In this document: one piece after another, positions 6,506-9,409 of the stretch
How the letters are laid out: each line of letters opens with the position of its first letter
Numbering within the stretch: the first letter of the stretch is position 1
Assembly: GCA_019752975.1 (NCBI GenBank)
Contig: JAIELM010000562.1
Location: forward strand, 1-9,409
Direction: 5' to 3'
Source of the DNA: Undibacterium sp.
GTDB taxonomy: Bacteria > Pseudomonadota > Gammaproteobacteria > Burkholderiales > Burkholderiaceae_D
Length of the DNA stretch: 9,409 nucleotides
Position numbers and translations under genes: made by a program
Notes under the pieces: model-generated
Seen by the model: only the letters and a program-made list of their open reading frames with translations
What the model was told of the DNA's origin: nothing
Databases searched by the model: none

Positions 6506-8212
6506 ATGTATCGTTACGATCAATATGACCACCAAATAGTACAAGAACGCGTTGCGCAGTTTCGTGACCAAGTATCACGCCGCATCAATGAAGAATTGAC
6601 TGAGGATGAATTCCGTATTTTGCGTTTGCAAAATGGCTTGTACATGCAGCGTCACGCTTATATGTTGCGTGTGGCGGTGCCATATGGTCTGCTTTCTTCC
6701 TTGCAGTTACGCAAATTTGCTTTTATCGCACGTAAGTACGACCGTGGTTACGGGCATTTTACGACGCGCCAAAATATTCAATACAATTGGATCAATCTAG
6801 AAGAAACACCAGATATTTTGGCAGAACTGGCCTCGGTAGAAATGCATGCCATTCAAACTTCAGGTAATTGCATGCGCAATATCACCTCGGATGAATATGC
6901 AGGTGTGGCTGCTGACGAGATTATTGATCCACGTCCATACGCAGAAATTTTGCGCCAATGGACCACCTTTCATCCAGAATTCGCGTATTTACCACGTAAA
7001 TTTAAAATCGCCATCAATGGAGCGAAAGAAGACCGCGCTGTTATCGCAGTGCATGATATTGGACTCACTGTCGTACACGATGAAGCGGGCGAGGTCGGTT
7101 TTAAAGTCATGGTTGGGGGTGGCATGGGACGTACGCCAATTTTAGGCAGCGTCATCCGCGACTTTTTGCCTTGGCAGCACGTAATGACCTATTGCGAAGC
7201 AATATTAAGAATTTACAATCAATTCGGCAGGCGTGATAATATTTACAAAGCACGAATTAAAATTCTGGTAAAAGCCATAGGCGCTCAAGAATTTGCACGC
7301 CAAGTAGAAGAAGAATGGCAAGATTTAAAGGATGGCCCAGGCACATTGACGCAGGCAGAATTGAATCGTGTCGCTGCTTATTTTGTTGATCCAGCATACC
7401 AAACACTGGCCGCTGTTGATACCAGCTATTTAGCACATCAAGCAGAAAATAAAGCCTTCGCAAACTGGGTTAAACGTAACGTCAAAGCCCATAAGCAAGC
7501 AGGTTACGCGGTAGTCGTTTTATCTTTGAAAAAACCTGGCGTACCGCCTGGTGACGCAAGCGCCGATCAAATGGATTTTGTCGCGGATTTGGCAGATGAA
7601 TATAGTTTTGGTGAATTACGTGTCACGCATGAGCAGAATTTAGTCTTAGCCGATGTAGAGCAATCACAACTTTTTGGGTTGTGGAAAAAAGCCAAAGCGC
7701 ACGGTTTAGCGACACCGAATATCGGCTTATTGACCGACATGATATGCTGTCCCGGCGGTGATTTTTGCGCTTTAGCGAACGCCAAATCAATTCCTATTGC
7801 TTTGGATATTACTGACCGATTTAACGATTTAGATTATTTGCATGATATTGGAGAATTAGAACTCAATATGTCTGGCTGCATCAACGCCTGTGGTCATCAT
7901 CATGTCGGCAATATTGGCATCTTGGGCGTAGATAAAGATGGTAGTGAATGGTATCAAGTGTCGATAGGAGGAGCACAAGGTAATCAGGCCGCTATTGGTA
8001 AAATTATCGGCCCTTCTTTCTCAGCTGGACAGATGCCGGAAGTCATCGAACGCATCGTGCAGGTGTATTTGCGTGAACGCGTTGCTAGTGAGCGCTTTAT
8101 TGATACCGCGCAGCGCTTAGGAATTGCACCATTTAAAGAATATGTGTATGCAACACCAATCAAAACCATAGAGCATCACGGAGAAGATGCCGGGTCAGCA
8201 GTATCCTATTAA
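6506..8212 (+). CDS. cysI: Assimilatory sulfite reductase, siroheme/[4Fe-4S] subunit
   Basis: This enzyme of the nitrite/sulfite reductase family reduces sulfite to sulfide with six electrons at a coupled siroheme-[4Fe-4S] centre. The 568-residue protein has two ferredoxin-like half-domains (about 45-110, containing TTRQNIQ, and 330-400) and two siroheme/[4Fe-4S] domains. Cluster ligands are visible as C415-x5-C421 (CPGGDFC) and C458-x3-C462 (CINAC). Residues matching the sulfite-binding set of E. coli CysI are R55 (MLRVAVP), R124 (GNCMRN), and K165 and K167 (LPRKFKIAI). I start at the ATG at 6506 (MYRYDQYD), with AGGA eight bases upstream; a TTG at 6482 would add eight unlikely residues. No cysJ flavoprotein is in view, so electrons may come from ferredoxin or another donor. 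A nitrite reductase is possible by family alone, but APS-reductase-type cysH and DUF934 just downstream favour sulfite. Confidence 0.93.
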   Translation: MYRYDQYDHQIVQERVAQFRDQVSRRINEELTEDEFRILRLQNGLYMQRHAYMLRVAVPYGLLSSLQLRKFAFIARKYDRGYGHFTTRQNIQYNWINLEETPDILAELASVEMHAIQTSGNCMRNITSDEYAGVAADEIIDPRPYAEILRQWTTFHPEFAYLPRKFKIAINGAKEDRAVIAVHDIGLTVVHDEAGEVGFKVMVGGGMGRTPILGSVIRDFLPWQHVMTYCEAILRIYNQFGRRDNIYKARIKILVKAIGAQEFARQVEEEWQDLKDGPGTLTQAELNRVAAYFVDPAYQTLAAVDTSYLAHQAENKAFANWVKRNVKAHKQAGYAVVVLSLKKPGVPPGDASADQMDFVADLADEYSFGELRVTHEQNLVLADVEQSQLFGLWKKAKAHGLATPNIGLLTDMICCPGGDFCALANAKSIPIALDITDRFNDLDYLHDIGELELNMSGCINACGHHHVGNIGILGVDKDGSEWYQVSIGGAQGNQAAIGKIIGPSFSAGQMPEVIERIVQVYLRERVASERFIDTAQRLGIAPFKEYVYATPIKTIEHHGEDAGSAVSY

Positions 8213-8229
8213 TTCTGGGGGAGAAAAAT

Positions 8230-8757
8230 ATGCGTCAAATTATTAAAGATCGAGCGGTTGTCAATGATGACTGGGAAGTTCTACAGTTATCCGAAGACGA
8301 CAGTGTTGATTTAATAGAAGTAGCCTATGGCAAAGTCATCGTGCCCTTAAAAGTCTGGTTAGCCCAGCGCGACCTATTAATCAACCGCATCAGCCATAAC
8401 AACATCGCGGTTTGGTTAAGTAGCGATGAACAAGCCAAAGACTTAGGTAAAGACATCAAACATTTTAGTTTGATCGCGATTGATTTTCCTAAATTTGCTG
8501 ATGGCCGTGGCTATTCGATTGCCTATAACTTGCGCACACGCCTAGGTTACGAAGGAGAATTGCGTGCGATCGGTGATGTCTTACGCGACCAATTATTTTA
8601 CATGCAGCGTGTGGGCTTTAACTCCTTTGCGGTACGTGCTGATAAGAATATTCAGGACGCATTAAAAGGGCTCTCTGATTTTAGTGAACGTTATCAAACT
8701 TCGGTGGACGAAAAATCCCCGCTGTTTGCACGCACCGAGCGTGTTGGAGTGGTTTAA
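8230..8757 (+). CDS. DUF934 family protein, sulfite-reduction accessory
   Basis: A 175-residue soluble protein of the DUF934 family, conserved next to cysI in many proteobacteria and often annotated as an oxidoreductase probably involved in sulfite reduction. Its biochemical role is not established as far as I know. The core is conserved: DFPKFADGRGYS (85-96) followed by RTRLGYEGELRAIGDVLRDQL (102-122, quoted with one residue per position) and MQRVGFNSFAVR (125-136). No cysteine, signal peptide or membrane helix is visible, so it is unlikely to bind an iron-sulfur cluster itself. A strong GGGGAG sits seven bases before the ATG, 17 bases after cysI stops. Its stop overlaps the cysH start by one base, implying translational coupling. 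Context suggests it helps CysI or CysH, perhaps in assembly or electron delivery. Confidence 0.88.
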   Translation: MRQIIKDRAVVNDDWEVLQLSEDDSVDLIEVAYGKVIVPLKVWLAQRDLLINRISHNNIAVWLSSDEQAKDLGKDIKHFSLIAIDFPKFADGRGYSIAYNLRTRLGYEGELRAIGDVLRDQLFYMQRVGFNSFAVRADKNIQDALKGLSDFSERYQTSVDEKSPLFARTERVGVV

Positions 8758-9409
8758 TGAGTGATGGACTTAGTAGCGAATTGAGTGGATTTGAAGAACG
8801 CTTGGCGAACTCAGTAAAGATTTTAGAAAAAATCGCAAGCGAGTATACGCCTGCCGTTTTCGCCTCTAGCTTAGCGTTGGAAGACATGGTACTGACCGAT
8901 CTTATTCTAAAAAAGAAGCTCAACATTGGTATTTTTTCTTTAGAAACGGGTCGTCTACATGCTGAAACTTTGCAGATGCTCGATAAAATCAAAGATAGGT
9001 ATAACAGTGAAATCCTGTTATTTAAGCCTGAAACAAGCGCCGTAGAACACTATGTCAGCACTAATGGTCTCAACGCCTTCTATGACAGTATAGAAATGCG
9101 CAAAGAGTGCTGCCGCATACGCAAAGTCGAACCACTCAATCGCGCCCTAGCCGGCAAGAAGGCTTGGGTCACTGGACAAAGACGTGCCCAATCTGCCACC
9201 AGAGCAGAACTCGCGGTACAAGAAGACGATGTAGCACATGCTATGCAAAAATTTAATCCGCTAACCGATTGGTCGGAAGATGATGTTTGGCACTACATCA
9301 AGAGCCACGATGTGCCTTACAATACGCTACATGACAAAGGCTATCCCTCAATAGGTTGCGAACCCTGTACTCGTGCCATACAACCGGGTGAAGATGTCAG
9401 AGCCGGACG
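8757..9409 (+). CDS. cysH: Assimilatory APS reductase (CysH family), 3' end beyond window
   Basis: The enzyme reduces adenylyl sulfate (APS) to sulfite and AMP using thioredoxin or glutathione. The frame is open from the ATG at 8757 to the window edge, giving about 217 residues of a protein usually near 240-250. GGAG lies seven bases upstream, and the ATG overlaps the DUF934 stop (TAATG). The sequence shows the nucleotide-binding start FASSLALEDMVLTDL, then LETGRLHAET, the WVTGQRRAQS region, and the four cluster cysteines: C118-C119 (KECCRIRK) and C201-x2-C204 (GCEPC), followed by PGEDVRAGR. These paired cysteines mark the [4Fe-4S] APS-reducing type rather than the PAPS reductase of E. coli, which lacks them. 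The catalytic C-terminal ECGLH-type cysteine would fall outside the window. It acts just before CysI in the same pathway, so the operon order is coherent. Confidence 0.94.
   Translation, partial: MSDGLSSELSGFEERLANSVKILEKIASEYTPAVFASSLALEDMVLTDLILKKKLNIGIFSLETGRLHAETLQMLDKIKDRYNSEILLFKPETSAVEHYVSTNGLNAFYDSIEMRKECCRIRKVEPLNRALAGKKAWVTGQRRAQSATRAELAVQEDDVAHAMQKFNPLTDWSEDDVWHYIKSHDVPYNTLHDKGYPSIGCEPCTRAIQPGEDVRAG

Noticed and set aside
1..9409. CRISPR array, tRNA or rRNA genes, prophage or defence genes
   Set aside because: I saw no spaced direct repeats of CRISPR type, no tRNA-like cloverleaf and no phage or defence protein motifs in any frame.

Overview
The window looks like chromosomal DNA of a betaproteobacterium, probably Burkholderiales. 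The reasons are the close match of the release factor 3 protein to that group as I remember it, and the gene order sulfite-exporter-family transporter, cysI, DUF934, cysH, which is typical of betaproteobacterial sulfate assimilation loci. Base composition is moderate and non-coding gaps are AT-rich. I cannot name a genus from sequence alone.

The left part (1-3652) is read on the minus strand. It holds a broken NarK-type nitrate/nitrite transporter, cut by the window edge, and an intact OPT-family oligopeptide/metal-chelate transporter. The 478-base gap between them is unusually structured. It contains a long AT-rich hairpin at 1300-1345 and a 173-bp element at 1384-1556. That element has perfect 14-bp terminal inverted repeats and is flanked by an 8-bp direct repeat, so it looks like a miniature inverted-repeat transposable element (MITE). 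A 13-bp tandem repeat follows at 1612-1670 and runs over the stop codon of the OPT gene.

The centre (3653-5518) is a short divergent promoter region followed by prfC on the plus strand, which encodes the GTPase that recycles class I release factors after translation termination.

The right part (5683-9409, plus strand) is a cysteine biosynthesis cluster: a TSUP (TauE/SafE) transporter, siroheme sulfite reductase (cysI), a DUF934 protein, and a [4Fe-4S] APS-reductase-type cysH that runs off the window. Gaps of 49 and 17 bases, then a 1-base stop/start overlap, suggest one transcription unit. Together they would move a sulfur oxyanion across the membrane, reduce APS to sulfite (CysH) and reduce sulfite to sulfide (CysI), with DUF934 as a conserved accessory of unknown biochemistry. 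The genes that make APS (cysD/cysN) would be expected just downstream but are not visible.

The coding genes belong to known families. The most unusual features are the MITE-like element, the narK lesion and the tandem repeat, all in the left 1.7 kb.
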